Shown piece after piece: positions 24,990-37,129 of a stretch of DNA of 64,000 nucleotides. The position numbers were made by a program, and so were the translations under genes. Source of the stretch: Odiellus spinosus (Eukaryota; Arthropoda; Arachnida; Opiliones; Phalangiidae); the NCBI GenBank assembly GCA_963920705.1, contig OY987233.1:12449459-12513458 (forward strand). The letters are read 5' to 3'. Under the pieces are notes generated by a model. It had not been told where the DNA came from and ran no database searches. It saw only the letters and a program-made list of their open reading frames with translations. Position 1 is the first letter of the stretch; every line of letters begins with the position of its first letter.

Positions 24990-25415
24990 ATTGTTTATCC
25001 TATATATTCCTATAAAATCGCTGTTTATCTTATATTTTCGTATAATATCGCTATTGTTTATCCAATATTTTCCTATAATATCGCTATTGTTTATCCTATA
25101 TTTTCCTATAATATCGCTATTGTTTATCCTATATTTTCCTATAATATCGCTATTGTTTATCCTATATTTTCCTATAATATCGCTATTGTTTATCCTATAT
25201 TTTCCTATAATATCGCTATTGTTTATCCTAGATTTTCCTATAATATCGCTATTGTTTATCCTATATTTTCCTATAATATCGCTATTGTTTATCCTATATT
25301 TTCCTATAATATCGCTATTGTTTATCCTATATTTTCCTATAATATCGCTATTATTTATGCTATATTTGCCTATAATAACGCTATTGTGTATCATATATTT
25401 TCCTGTAATATCGCT
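24990..25415 (+). repeat. 33-bp minisatellite, open in frame on both strands
   Basis: About a dozen copies of TATCGCTATTGTTTATCCTA plus TATTTTCCTATAA. The 33-bp period keeps reading frames open on both strands (158 and 139 codons). The predicted peptides are simple 11-residue repeats with no known family, so they are not called as genes. Confidence 0.92.
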
Positions 25416-26173
25416 AATGATATATAATGTTATCTTAATGGAAAAATGGAGCGTTCTGACTGGATAATGACTTAAAATTTTGGGAGGGAATACAAATCGT
25501 GTTAAGCATGAAAATCAGCCCATAACATTGGACGCTAATGCGACTACTGAATGTTTTTTTTTCCATTTTTCCATATCTCTCGCTCTTATATTTCTTCGTA
25601 TTTTTCGCGAACTACATTTGTATTTTAATTTTTGTTTAATTTTTAATTATGCCTAGCGTGCTGTTAATAGGTCCTCTATAAGCCTATTCCTTTATTTTAT
25701 CTCAAGGGACGAAAAAAAATATAACTTTAAAAAAATAAGCAACGCGTGCCAAAGTTAAATAAACCTCTCTCGAAATAAAATAAATTTCGAGATAGTTTGC
25801 GGGAAATGGATAGTTTCTTAGCGTTTTTTTTTATTACCGATAAAAAAAAACGAAATTAGTGCGCCCGGGACTAAGATGGGTTGTTGCTCGGATGCAATTC
25901 CTACAGGTCCGATTTATATTAACTAGGACTTGGAGTATATAGCCTAGAGAGAGAGACCCAGCCCATCGAAAAAGTTAAATTAAAAATAATTACACCCTTC
26001 TTGAAGTACTCGCGCTATGTCGGACACTATAAAATACCCGTAATAAAACACGCTATTATAAGTAAAATTATACTATCTTTGAAAGAATCGACAAAATATA
26101 GATCAACCTGACGAAAATACGACTTGAATTATAAGCTCGTGTATAAATAACGTGTATAAAATAGACCCAGTTG
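25416..26173. other. Unannotated A+T-rich sequence
   Basis: No gene or repeat recognised. Confidence 0.5.
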
Positions 26174-26275
26174 TTAAAGGGAGAATGCCACCTAACCACA
26201 AGTGATTTTTTTTTTTTTTTTTTTTTTTAACGATTCCTTATCGTTTAAATAGGCTTAATCCACTAGATTGTTTTA
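26174..26275. mobile_element. Family A MITE, left-end fragment
   Basis: TTAAAGGGAGAATGCCACCT followed by a run of about 20 T, then TTCCTTATCGTTTAAATAGG. The copy is lost after TTAATCCACTAGA. Confidence 0.65.
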
Positions 26276-26283
26276 TTTATTTA

Positions 26284-26765
26284 TTTATTTTTGTTACAAA
26301 CAGTGGCAATTCCCACTTTTTATTTGACATAGTTTAACAATCAGGGTCAGGATAACTTACTCGGAATATCAGAGAAGAAAAAAATTGAATCTTAAGGCAA
26401 ATATTTTCAGTTTATTATAATTACGTTTCAATTAATCGATGAACCAATCATAAACAGTTCCTTGACTTATACCAAGATATTTAATTCCTCTGACCATTTC
26501 GGCTCATTTTCAAATTCTCTGACTTGTCCCTGACTTTTTTGCCAAATTCGCTGCCTTTTTACTTGACATTTTGGGCCAATTTCCATACATATTCCTGACC
26601 TTTTGGGGTATTGTTCAAATTCCCTGACTTTCCCTGACCTTTTGGGACAATTCAAAAATTTCCTGACTTTTCCCTGACCTTTTGGGGAAATTCCCCTTCT
26701 TTTCCCTGACCTTTTGGGGTATTGTTCAAATTCCCTGCCGTTTCCTTGACCTATTGGGATAATTC
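26284..26765 (-). repeat. Family F minisatellite element, opposite orientation
   Basis: Units read CCCTGACCTTTTGGGACAAT on the + strand. The tail GTGGCAATTCCCACTTTTTA at 26,305 is the reverse of the tail at 32,090. Confidence 0.78.
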
Positions 26766-26786
26766 ACTATTTCAAATATCTCGCCC

Positions 26787-27049
26787 AAACTCTCGAGACG
26801 TTTACGGGGGTGAAAATTTATCGACGGAAAACGACTCTCCCCTCTCTCTCGCGAAACGAAGGAGCGCGTCTCGCCCGGCCGTCGCGATTTCAAGTCTGAT
26901 TTACTCTTGAAAGAATATACTGCGCCTGGCTGCCTTTCTGTACAAATTTCGGAATACTTAGAGTGAAACCATGGACTGAGAAAATCGGACTCGCTTCATC
27001 GTCACCAGCAGTATGTCGTCTTATAAACTTGAAGGATGATTTACTTGTG
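26787..27049 (-). mobile_element. Family J element, partial, opposite orientation
   Basis: Matches the J body (GCGAAACGAAGGAGCGCGTC) and terminus (AACTTGAAGGATGATTTACTTGTG). The other end is missing. Confidence 0.6.
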
Positions 27050-27624
27050 ACGTAGATTATATCGTAAGCGCGCTATCCTCGTTGTTAGAATTTGGACATC
27101 TAATTTAATCATGGCCGCCTGGTCTCTGAGTAATTTCGGATGAGGTGTGTGTAAAGGGAAGAGGTTCGAAGGGGCAAGCGCTTTTTTACTACCGATTTTA
27201 CAAGTCCCCGAAGACTTGTCTATAGCAGGAAAACCTCCTTTCGTGTAATATTTAGCGAGTTAGAAGCGATACGACTAAAGGCTATGACGTCGTAAGATAA
27301 CGCGAGGCGATATTTGGTTCAATTTGGTTGGATATCTGGGTGTCTGAATTTTCTCAAAACTAAATAAAAACTACGGTTTTTATTTTTTGGGGGCGAATTT
27401 TATAATGGCCTCCGAGGCTAGGATGGAACCACTAAATAGAGATTGGGTTATATCATCGTAAACTAAATGTATAAAGTGTGTGGGCCACAATTTAAGCGCT
27501 TTTTATTTAACGATGAATTGGTTCCTTTCAAGTCTGTTAAACATTCGAACTATCTTTGTACGTAAATTCGTATCACGACTCGAATGAAGTTTTGGTTCAA
27601 ATTTGATCATTATTAGGAAACGTT
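27050..27624. other. Unannotated sequence
   Basis: No gene or repeat recognised. Confidence 0.5.
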
Positions 27625-28197
27625 AGAGCTCGGAATCGGATAATGAATAACTTCGGATATCCATTGATAACTAGCCTTTTCGTTTAAGATATTTTAATCT
27701 CGGATAAATTGTTCAAGTTAATATAAAACCACAAATTTTATAAACAGACGCGTATTAAATGGATACGAATTATCCGGAGATAAAATTTGAAGCTCTATTA
27801 ATAAACAAATTACGCGTTTATTCGAACGGATAACGCCAGGAAAATAATACCACGTTTCTCGAAATCCGTGTAGAATGAAATATAATAATTATATTTTAAT
27901 CTAAATCGAAAGGAACAGCGTCTAAATGCCTACATTCTAGCTTCGAGATCTCAATTTTGGTTAAAATCCGCGAAGAAACTTGATGGGTTTCAAATTGTTC
28001 TTATCGGCGAATGAATAACTCGTATAACGTATCAATTTCCTATAACAATTGAGTACGAATTGCAATTTTGCCGTTATTTTCGGGTATTCGTTAAATCGAA
28101 TAATAAATGGATGTGCTTTTTCGAGAACGGATAATATCTGATTGACATTCACGATGGTCTTATTCAATTAACAAAAGTTATACGAATTCTGAGCTCT
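27625..28197 (+). mobile_element. Family K inverted-repeat element, full-length
   Basis: 573 bp with ends AGAGCTCGGAATCGGATAAT and TATACGAATTCTGAGCTCT (inverted). The interior repeats GGATAA / TTATCC motifs in both orientations. No coding capacity. Direct repeats at the edges were not clear. Confidence 0.68.
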
Positions 28198-28935
28198 GTG
28201 CAAAATAAATATTAATATTAGGCTAAGTTTGTATATGAGAAACGTATACTGTGGAACTATTTTGTTGGGATCGCTTGGCGTGTATTGAATCTCGTTGTAC
28301 TTGGGTACTTTCCTCTACAGTTTTAAAGGAATTTGAGATATTTGCTTACGAAGAAGAAGATTCTCGTGTGGGTTGGTGAGCTGTTAAGGCAGGTTGGGTT
28401 CGAATTCCTTTTGACTAAATTAATTTTGGGCAAAGACGTACTCCTAGTCGACGGAGACTGCCGTCGCTTCAACTCTTCAAGCCTACGTCGTAATTAAAAC
28501 TGAATTTGTGACTTTCCTATACTTCCACCCCCCCCCCCTATATTCTATAGGAGTTACATTCTTGAAAGGGATCAAAATAAACTCGGAGAAACACTTTTTT
28601 CCGTAGCGATTTCGATTCTTTCTAACGTCGAATTAACTGATGATAAGTATGTAATCTTATAACGGGTAGTAATATCGGCTCCCCGCCTTTGACCGCGCTA
28701 GGGTCTATGAGAAAATAAGGTTGGGTGCTGATACTATACTCTCTTCGTTTGAATTTATTTATTTTTTTAATTAAGTTTGGCTCAAACTTAATTTTTAATT
28801 AGTTTTTGAATTTGCTTTACATATACGTCACTTCGTCAGGGTTCTGTGAAATATTTTAATTTGTTTAATAAATGTTTAAATACGTCAAATAAAGGTGGCA
28901 ACGGGAAGTAGAAATAGTATGGTTAGTAATTAAGT

Positions 28936-29466
28936 AGAGCTCGGAATCGGATATCCATTATCTTCTGTTATTCGAATATTTTCAGATCTTTTATTTTCGG
29001 ATAAATTGTTTGAATCTAAAAAATAAAATTTGTATATTCGTATAATTGATAAACGTATAAGGTTTACCCGAAGATAAGCGTGTGACGCTTTATCTACGAA
29101 CAAATTACTCTTTTTCAAACGTATAACGATGGATAAGAAAATTCACGTTTCCATAATCATTCTAAAATATAAGAAACATTTCAAATTTACTTTTCATTTG
29201 AAGGATATAAATAAAACAACGAAACTAAGATTTTAAATCATATTTTTATTCGTTATTTTTCACGAAAATAAATTTTGAATTTTTTTATCCGAACGTATAA
29301 TGCGAACAATACGCTAAGATAAGGCTTTGGATAAAAACGGATTTACTTTATCTTCAAATAAGTAAACTCGAATGAAAAATAGTCTATTTTTAATCAAACA
29401 GATAATATACATAAGAATTTAGTAGATTTTATCTAATTAATAAAAATTATACGAATTCCGAACTCT
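28936..29466 (+). mobile_element. Family K inverted-repeat element, diverged full-length copy
   Basis: Ends AGAGCTCGGAATCGGATATC and TATACGAATTCCGAACTCT. The body is clearly related to 27,625-28,197 but heavily diverged. Confidence 0.62.
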
Positions 29467-30065
29467 AGTCGTAAGTAATTGCGTGTTATTTCGCGAAAAT
29501 AAATATAATAATAATTAAACTAACACATCCGTTTGGAGTAACCGTAGATAGCTCCAAAAAAAAATGAAATCATTTTGGATATGTAAATTAGTTAAAAAAA
29601 GATAGACAAATGGTCGTGTGTAAACAGTTTTTACCAGTTAAATTATTTGCGCAAAATCGGATACGCGAAACAGATAAGTTTGTTGTATAAAGATAAAAGT
29701 TAGGAGCACAATTTTAAATTAAATAAAAAGAGCGAGAATGAGTTTTGATTGCACAAATTTTACCAAAAATTGGCCAGGGCTGCTTTAGAGTAGCGCTAGT
29801 TCGTAAATACAATAGCGAAATGATTTTAATAAAAATTGATGATCTCCGCTAACAAGGCGCGAAGGAAAGAAAAATTCCGGGAAACCAAATTGAATTAAAA
29901 TGAACATTTTCTTCAAAAAGAAGCGCTTCTTTGAAAAATGAAATTTAATAAAATAATAAAAATAATACGGCGAAAAATATATAGAGGCGGTAAAGCTTGG
30001 AAATCAAATCCTATAGGTCTAATCCCCCATGAAAGAACGAAAGAATAATTTAATCTAAGCGAGAG
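29467..30065. other. Unannotated A+T-rich sequence
   Basis: No gene or repeat recognised. Confidence 0.5.
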
Positions 30066-30508
30066 CACAAGTAAATCATCCTGCAAGTTTATAAGACGAC
30101 ATACTGCGGGTGACGATGAAATGAGTCCGATTTTTCTCAGTCCACGACTCCATATGGTTTCACCCTAAGTATTCCGAAATTTGTACAGAAAGGCTGCCAG
30201 GCCCGGAATATTCTTTCTAGAGTAAATCCGACTCGAAATCGCGACGGCCGGGCGAGACACGCTCCTTCGTTTCGCGAGAGGGAGAGAGGATACATTTTCA
30301 CCCCCGTAAACATCTAGAAAGCGATATTCGCACGTCGCCTACTTAGTTCCAATCTCAACCACTAGAGAGCGCAATTTCGAATTCCGTATCTCGACCGAGT
30401 TTATAGATTTTTTCCTCTCTTCTCGGGCGAAAGCTCTGACGACGAAACTTTCAGAACCACGTACCAATCATAATATGCCTTGTTGTAACCTTGAAGCATG
30501 ATTTACCC
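30066..30508 (+). mobile_element. Family J element
   Basis: Starts CACAAGTAAATCATCCTGCA and ends near TTGAAGCATGATTTACC. The internal sequence tracks the copy at 698-1,159. Confidence 0.62.
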
Positions 30509-30721
30509 TTAGTTAGAACTATATTCGGCCCATTTTCAAAGTAAATGGGAAATTCTCGAGTTACACGATTATTATATGATCCGAATGCAACTTCCAGGCC
30601 TCTATTACCGCGCCAGAGAGAGATGCCATCATTATTAGGAATCCAATACGGCATTGTCTTAATACTATGGTCGAAGTAATGCTATATTGACTCTATACGT
30701 TTAAGAGCTTAAATCACTCGA

Positions 30722-30834
30722 GGCAGACCGGGGTGATTACTTTTTTAGGCTAGTTTAATACCTTTGCTGATAGTATTAAGCTACGGGGCGTTGTTCACTT
30801 TTATTAAATAAAGTGATAGACTTTTGATTAAACA
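30722..30834. mobile_element. Family Q MITE, partial
   Basis: CGGGGCGTTGTTCACTTTTA through AATAAAGTGATAGACTTTTG matches the right part of 35,780-36,106. Confidence 0.55.
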
Positions 30835-31639
30835 AATAATAATAATATCGTAAAGGATGATAGTCGTAAAAAGTCCACGAGATTTCTTATGTTTGCGAAT
30901 CGTAAATTGATTACTGTGGTTTTTTCAGTTTTTCGTGAAAATCGCTGTCTTTTTAGGAATTTATATTTTATTTAATTTAATTGTTTCGTCTGGAGTCCAG
31001 ACTCTGGACTGCGCTTCAGTCTCGTAAGAATAAGTCGTAATTCCGTCTTTTTGATGTTATACTGTAAGCGCAATGCGTATAGGGTTTGCCCAAAACTTAT
31101 TTATCGAAGTTTCTGATGTCTAATAATAGTGACTGTACGGAAAACTGCAGTTCACCAAATTTTATTTTTCGATAAATCTTTTGGGAAAAATTTCCGAGCT
31201 ATTTTTTTTAATCTCTTCAGTAACAAAAAATATACTATTATTATTATTATTAAGTTTCTTTATTTGTGTCATTTACAATAAATTTATAATATAGTTATAA
31301 TTGTACGTACACAATACGCCTTTATTCCTCTGCAAAAGCAGGCTTGTATGTAGAGGGCGTACAAATTTAACCAGATTTCGACGGAATTAGTCAGTAAAAT
31401 AATAAAGGATAAATCATTTTTAGAATGTTACAATAAATTTTAGAATGTTGCAATTAATATTTTACAATAAATTTTTAGAATGTTGCAATTAATATTTTAC
31501 AATAAATTTTAGAATGAATTTTATAACTTTATTGTTGTTAGTATACGCTTCAATCATTTGATTTCGTTAAAAATTCGTATGAATTTTCTTTCAAATTTTA
31601 TAGGGATTGCAAATTCCTGGGAATTGTTCTGTTTAGCGT
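30835..31639. other. Unannotated sequence with (TTA)n and a short tandem repeat
   Basis: ATTATTATTATTATTAAG at 31,235 and the tandem at 31,425. No gene. Confidence 0.5.
31425..31515 (+). repeat. Short tandem repeat
   Basis: TTTTAGAATGTTGCAATTAA plus TATTTTACAATAAA repeated two to three times. Confidence 0.7.
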
Positions 31640-32205
31640 TTTAGGTTAACCTGGATATATCAGGGAATTTGGAAATTGGCTCAAAAGGTCGGGAAAAAGT
31701 CAGAGAATTTGGAAATTGGCTCAAAAGGTCGGGAAAAAGTCAGGGAATTTGGCCCAGAAGGTCGAGGAAAAGTCAGGGAATTTGGAAATTGGCCAACAAG
31801 ATCAGGAAAAAGTCAGGGAATTTGGAAATTGGCCCAGAAGGTCGAGGAAAAGTCAGGGAATTTTGAAATTGGCCAACAAGATCAGGAAAAAGTCAGGGAA
31901 TTTGAAAATGAGCCCAAATGGTCAGAGAAATTACATATTTTGGTATGTGTCAAGGAACTGTTTATGATTGGTTGATCAATTAATTCTAACGTAATTATTT
32001 TAAACTGAAAATTTTGCCTTAAGATTCAATTTTGTTTCTCATATTCCGAGTAAACTATCCTGACCGTGATTGATAAAATATGTCAGATAAAAAGTGGGAA
32101 TTGCCAAGAGCAGAGCTCGTAAGAATAAATTCGTGTAAAATATAACAATTGGTCAAGTAAAACAGTCTGGAAAAGTCAAAATTTTGTACGAACCCCGAGA
32201 CAGAT
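31640..32205 (+). repeat. Family F minisatellite element
   Basis: Begins AACCTGGATATATCAGGGAA. About nine units of GGAAATTGGCCCAGAAGGTC plus GAGGAAAAGTCAGGGAATTT follow, and then the tail AAAAGTGGGAATTGCCAAGA. It ends at AAAATTTTGTACGAACCCC. Confidence 0.82.
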
Positions 32206-33761
32206 AAAAACCTAAATAACTTTCCTTCAGATAAGCGCTGTTCCTTTCAGTAAGATTAAAAAATCTGTTTATCCGATTCAGTCAGATATCTGACCGCATC
32301 TAGGAGCAGTATTTGCGGTATGAGTAATGGTAGTTTAAGAAGTGTTTTTAAATTCGAAATTAGTTTAAGATAGAACGCGAAAGCCCTCTTTATATAGAAG
32401 TAAGAAAAATAAGTTTTTTAAATTACAAATATAAATGTAATGGGAAAAGTTTGAAATTTGTATCTCGGCGGATAGGGGTCTTAGAAAGGATTTTTAACTG
32501 GCTTATAAAAACGGGCGTAGAATCCTGACTAGTTCTAAGTTGGGGGGGGGAGGGGGGTTGCAGTGGCGATATCTTCCGGTTCAACCTCTTTTAGAAGCCG
32601 GGACCGAAACTTCCAAAATTTTGGTAAACTCTAATTCTATATTACATATACGATGGCGATCTTGAAAGGGACCTAGTGTGACGCTTTTCCATATATTGAT
32701 TTTACTTCCTTTCTAAGCTCGTTAGTATATCGAGTATAATCTAGGAAAGTTTGGTCCTGTTTTTAATGGACGGCCTATACTCGGCGAAACCCCCGTTTTA
32801 AAACTATATTTCGCTAAACTCCGACGAGAACTGCCGTTATCGGTTCCCGCCAAACTTTCCCGCCGTTATTTCGCGCCATTTTCCCTCCCATTTCCTATCA
32901 AACGATGATATTTCCTTAAATCGGCTCGCGACACGCGCCTCCCCCCTTTTATAATCGAAAGATCGGGCCCAGTTTGCGTAAACGATTAGGCTTAACCCCC
33001 TTTCTAGTTCTCTAAACGAATATATATAGAAAATGTAGGCCCTTATATCGCGCGCCCTGAAACTTCCAAGTGACTCGAACTTCTTCGACTCTCGCGAGTA
33101 ATTTTAGTCAAAAATGGCGCAAGACATTCTTTATTACAATTATTATTATTATTGGAAATTAAGCGCGTGATTTAATATTTTAGAAAAGGGGGTGAGAGGT
33201 CGTTCGTGGCGGTTTTTCGCGCGTTATTACTTTCCCGCCAAAAATGGTTTTCCCGCCTTTTTATTATAGTTTTAAGCGCGAGATCGTTACCGCGCGCTCC
33301 ATTTAATGATTTTTATTTATTATTATTATTATTTCTTAACCAATATTTTTCGAGATTGGTTTTGTCTGACGCGCGCTGATAAATTTAATCGCTTTTAATC
33401 GGATTAAAATATGTAGGCCCGAAAAAGTTTGGTAAAACGTTTATATATTCGGTACAAAGTTTGGATCTACAACTTAAATCAAGCTTCGAGCTATGGGCCT
33501 ATCGAGTATTTAAGCGTGGGTTTGGCAATAATTTAGATTAATTTTACATAAGCGCCTTTAAAGGTTCGTTGAATTTTAGTGAAATTGAGTGACTCACACT
33601 CGGCGTTACATGACGCTTAGAAAATAGGCGAAATAAGAATTCTGCTATGGGTAGAATGCAGGCGAATATATCTTAGTATATTAAATCGTATAGGAAGCTG
33701 AAGGATGCATGCGTGGGAGTAATTTTCTCGAAACCCAGACAGACAATAACCCTACAAATAA
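32206..33761. other. Non-coding stretch rich in CCCGCC and CGCGCG motifs
   Basis: TTTCCCGCC, TTCGCGCCATTTTCC and AGCGCG motifs recur between 32,840 and 33,380. No gene is supported. Confidence 0.45.
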
Positions 33762-34150
33762 AGGACACCCTTAGGACGCCGAGTAACAGTGTTGGAAACG
33801 ACCAAAATCACATAGACAAAAGCCAGTTTTTCAATGGGAAATTAGATTCATTCTTAAAGTGTTATTCCGAGTAGAGTTGATTTCGGATACGAAATTCAAC
33901 GCGTATGAAGCTAAAGAAAGGTCAAAGGTCTATTGAAGTTTTTGCATGGTAGGACACCTTTGGTCGCGGAGTAACAGTCTTTGAAATAACCAAAATCACC
34001 TAGACAAAAACCAGTTTTTCAATGGAAAATTAGATATATTCTTAAAGTGTAATTCCGAATAGAGTTGATTTCGGACTGATATCGGACACGAAATTCAACA
34101 CATATGAAGCCAAAGAAAGGTGAAAGGTCTATTGTAGTTTCCGAATGGTA
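33762..34150 (+). repeat. Direct tandem duplication, 189-bp period
   Basis: Copy 1 starts AGGACACCCTTAGGACGCCG (33,762) and copy 2 AGGACACCTTTGGTCGCGGA (33,951). Both contain GAGTAACAGT, CCAGTTTTTCAATGG, TCTTAAAGTGT and AGTTGATTTCGGA in order. Confidence 0.82.
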
Positions 34151-34274
34151 TGAGGACGGATAAACTTGACTATGTACGGTGGCTATAATTCCCGAATGTC
34201 TGGCTTGAGTTTCCACCCTCGTCCGAAAAGAAAAAAGCCGCTCCCCTCTCTCCCCCTGGTGTCATTCTTGGAAA

Positions 34275-34700
34275 ATGAGTCTCGAGGGCGACACGCGACC
34301 GCCAAAAAAACTATCGAACACTCTTAAAAGGGAAGAGAAAACTAGCCACGTTTCTGGTGTTGTTTCTACGAGAGACATTGCCCTTCTAAGATTGCACATT
34401 GGCGACCGTTTCGGTGGAAAAGTGCTTGGGCGGATCAAGGTTGTCCCGAAGGAACCATTTTCACGCGACCAAACCGACTATAGAGAAAAACGGACAAAGA
34501 TACGACGTGAAAATGATTGGGACAGTTTACCACCAGTCCACCACCCAACCCGAGCTGTTCGACCCCCACCCCATTATCTACGGGAATATTCTTATAGTCT
34601 TAAGAAGGGTCCACCGAAATTCGCCATATAGGGAAAAAGTGATTTCCAAGTTTGATTCTTACAAGTTCAAAGTAATTCCCTTTAGATCAATTTGCTAATA
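34275..34700 (+). other. Two overlapping unrecognised open frames, possibly a decayed coding fragment
   Basis: A 118-codon frame (34,275-34,631) and a 99-codon frame (34,399-34,698) overlap in different registers in a locally C+G-richer stretch. Neither matches a family I recognise. The first has basic segments (KKLSNTLKREEK) and a Pro/His-rich part. It could be a dead transposon exon, or chance. Confidence 0.2.
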
Positions 34701-34725
34701 TTTTTAGAAACCAAATACGCATGAG

Positions 34726-34822
34726 CACAAGTAAATCATCTTTCAAGTTTATAAGACGACATACTGCGGGTGACGATGAAGCGAGTACGATTTCCTCAAA
34801 CTTGAAGCCTGATTTACCTGTG
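34726..34822 (+). mobile_element. Family J element, 97-bp internally deleted copy with 7-bp duplication
   Basis: Only the two ends remain: CACAAGTAAATCATCTTTCA... and AACTTGAAGCCTGATTTACCTGTG. GCATGAG flanks both sides (34,719-34,725 and 34,823-34,829), fixing the element boundaries. Confidence 0.72.
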
Positions 34823-34829
34823 GCATGAG

Positions 34830-35271
34830 TCACACACATGACCTTCAGTCTCAAGGTGGCGTTGAAAGGGAGGTGATGTCAAAGCCTCGTATTATCCCAC
34901 TCGACTCAGAGATGGCGCTACTATCAACCCGGGGTTTGTCGTCGACGTAGAGGGTATGGAAGAAGAGGCGTATCCCTATAGCGTAGCATTGTAAGATCTC
35001 TGCTTTATAAAGGTACATAGGGGTGAGAATGGGATAAATCACGCGCCATCGTAAAAAGTGGCGGGAAAAATCACGCGCTGTAATGCGAAGGACTGAAAAG
35101 AGAACCATCGAAAAACGTGCCGGTAAAATAAAAACCTAATGGCAAAATCATGTCGCCAGTTCCCTTAAAAATTTAACCTCCTTTAAAAAAAGCCCAAGAC
35201 TGAGCTCTATATTGGTTTTTATTTCGGTTGTGGTTCTCAAATTGTCCAAGGTGGTCCGGGAAATAATAATA

Positions 35272-35309
<38 letters not shown>

Positions 35310-35779
35310 TTGGTCTCAATTTGCTGCAGCGCGTGTTCTTCTAGAAAGAAATATCGCTCTCTATTTATTTTCATTCATTACCAAACCTAATTACTTTTTA
35401 GTAATTAGAAGAAATTAGAAGAAAAAAAAAAAAACCTAGGATAGCGGCTCAGACTTTTAATTAGTTGGAAAATAAAGATTCTCACCGCAGGGATTTCTCG
35501 AGCTTATTTAAGAATAAAAACATTGAAAAGATTTTAAACTTTTTTAGCAACATTTTAAAGCGAAACTTTTCCTTGTATGGACAAACTCAATATTTGATTT
35601 AGTTCTAAATTACCACGGTAAATCGACAATTTACCACGGTAATGGTAATTTACTGTTTTCTCTGGAAATTAACCGTAATTTAGAAAAACTAATTACTAAA
35701 AGAAGTCAAAGTTCAAATACCCGAGATTCAACACTAAAAAATCTTCCTATAGCACCCTTCAAAATTCTTATACTATTAC
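34830..35779. other. Unannotated sequence including a poly(A) tract
   Basis: No gene. A small TTTACCACGGTAA inverted motif repeats at 35,610-35,645. Confidence 0.5.
35276..35304 (+). repeat. Poly(A) tract
   Basis: About 28 consecutive A after an AATAATAATAA stretch. Confidence 0.85.
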
Positions 35780-36106
35780 CAAAAGTCTATCACTTTATTC
35801 CATGAAAGTAACAACGACCCCTAACTTAATACTATCAGCAAAGGTCCAGGTAGATGTACCGGCAGATTCTGATTCGAGACACTAACGACCGCAGTCGGTG
35901 TAAATAGTGAACGGAGGAAGCGCCATTATTTGGAGAATGCCGAAGTTGGGGGGAAGACAATAGCGAAGCGCTCAAAATGTCGAGGAAGAGTTCAAATCAC
36001 TGGAGCCAGACAGGAGGATGACTTTTTTGGCTATTTTTAAGTGATGGGCTATGACGTAAAAGTCGGGACGTTGCTTACTTCTATGGAATAAAGTGATATA
36101 CGTTTG
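35780..36106. mobile_element. Family Q MITE
   Basis: Ends CAAAAGTCTATCACTTTATT and AATAAAGTGATATACGTTTG are inverted over about 38 bp. TATTAC lies directly outside the left end and one base outside the right end, a possible target duplication. Confidence 0.65.
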
Positions 36107-36717
36107 TTATTACGCATTCTCACACTTTGTGGTCTTATTTTTGGTTCCGTTACCCGGACCCATATACTGGGAAGAAAATCCAGGGACATAATGTCTCGTA
36201 CTATAAGACTTCCGGATTGCAGGGTTTCCTTTAGGGCTGAATATGGTGGTTGGGAGGGTGCGTGGAACTGAAAGCCTGCGCGTGGGCAATTAGTGTATAG
36301 GAGTCTAAGCGTACACGTATATATATATAGAGAGAGAAGGGGGCTGTTAGCTATCCAACCTCGAACATTACGTCACCACTCCTTAGACTGCAGTTTGTTC
36401 CGCCACTTTAACGATACGGCCCAACCCCTCTTACCCCTAGACACTCTATCCCCCATTCCTCGCGGTTACGATCTTAGAAGTGGTCGAAATATCCTTAGTA
36501 AAAGTTCCTTTTCAATGGGAAACCCGCCCTAATCTAAGGTTGCAACGCCTTTCCAAGCTGTAATGTAAGAAGCTCGCGCGCCCACGCACTCGCCATGCAG
36601 TTATCTTAAATCTTCAATTCCACGGTATATTTTAAACAACGTGTCGTAAAAAAAAAACAAAAAAAACAAAACACTGTTACAACGTTGGAAGGGGTCCATG
36701 TTCCCATTTAATATTAA
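36107..36717. other. Unannotated sequence
   Basis: GCGCGTGGGC at 36,278 and GCGCCCACGC at 36,577 are inverted and could bound another small element. Weak. Confidence 0.35.
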
Positions 36718-37129
36718 CACAGGCAAATCATGCATCAAGATCAAGTTTACAAGAAGGCATGTTATGATTGGTATATGGTTCTGAAAGTTTCGTCGTCAGA
36801 GCTTTCGCCCGAGGAGAGAAATCAAAAAACACGGTCCAGATACGGAATTCGAAAAAGGCCTCTCTAGCGGTTGAGATTGGAACTAAGTGAGCGGTGCTAA
36901 TATCCCGCCGAACGACTCCCCCTTCTCTCTCTCGCGAAACGAAGGAGCGCGTCTCGCCCGGCTATCGCGATTTCGAGTCTGATTTACTCTAGAGAAAATA
37001 TGGTAATGGCCGCCTTTTTGTACAAATTTCGGAATACTTAGAGTGAAACCGTGGACTTAGAAAATCGGACTCGCTTCATTGTCACCCGCAGTATGTCGTC
37101 TTTTAAACTTGAAGGGTGATATACTTGTG
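36718..37129 (-). mobile_element. Family J element, opposite orientation
   Basis: Starts CACAGGCAAATCATGCATCA and ends AAACTTGAAGGGTGATATACTTGTG. The body is the reverse complement of 698-1,159. Confidence 0.62.

Noticed and set aside
24975..25467. Open frames of 139 and 158 codons as genes
   Set aside because: They are produced by a 33-bp tandem repeat that lacks stops on both strands.
28395..28412. tRNA T-arm
   Set aside because: GGTTGGGTTCGAATTCC resembles a B box, but no matching A box or cloverleaf lies upstream.
31669..31975. KVREFGNW/KSGNLEIG repeat proteins
   Set aside because: Three overlapping registers of the family F minisatellite.
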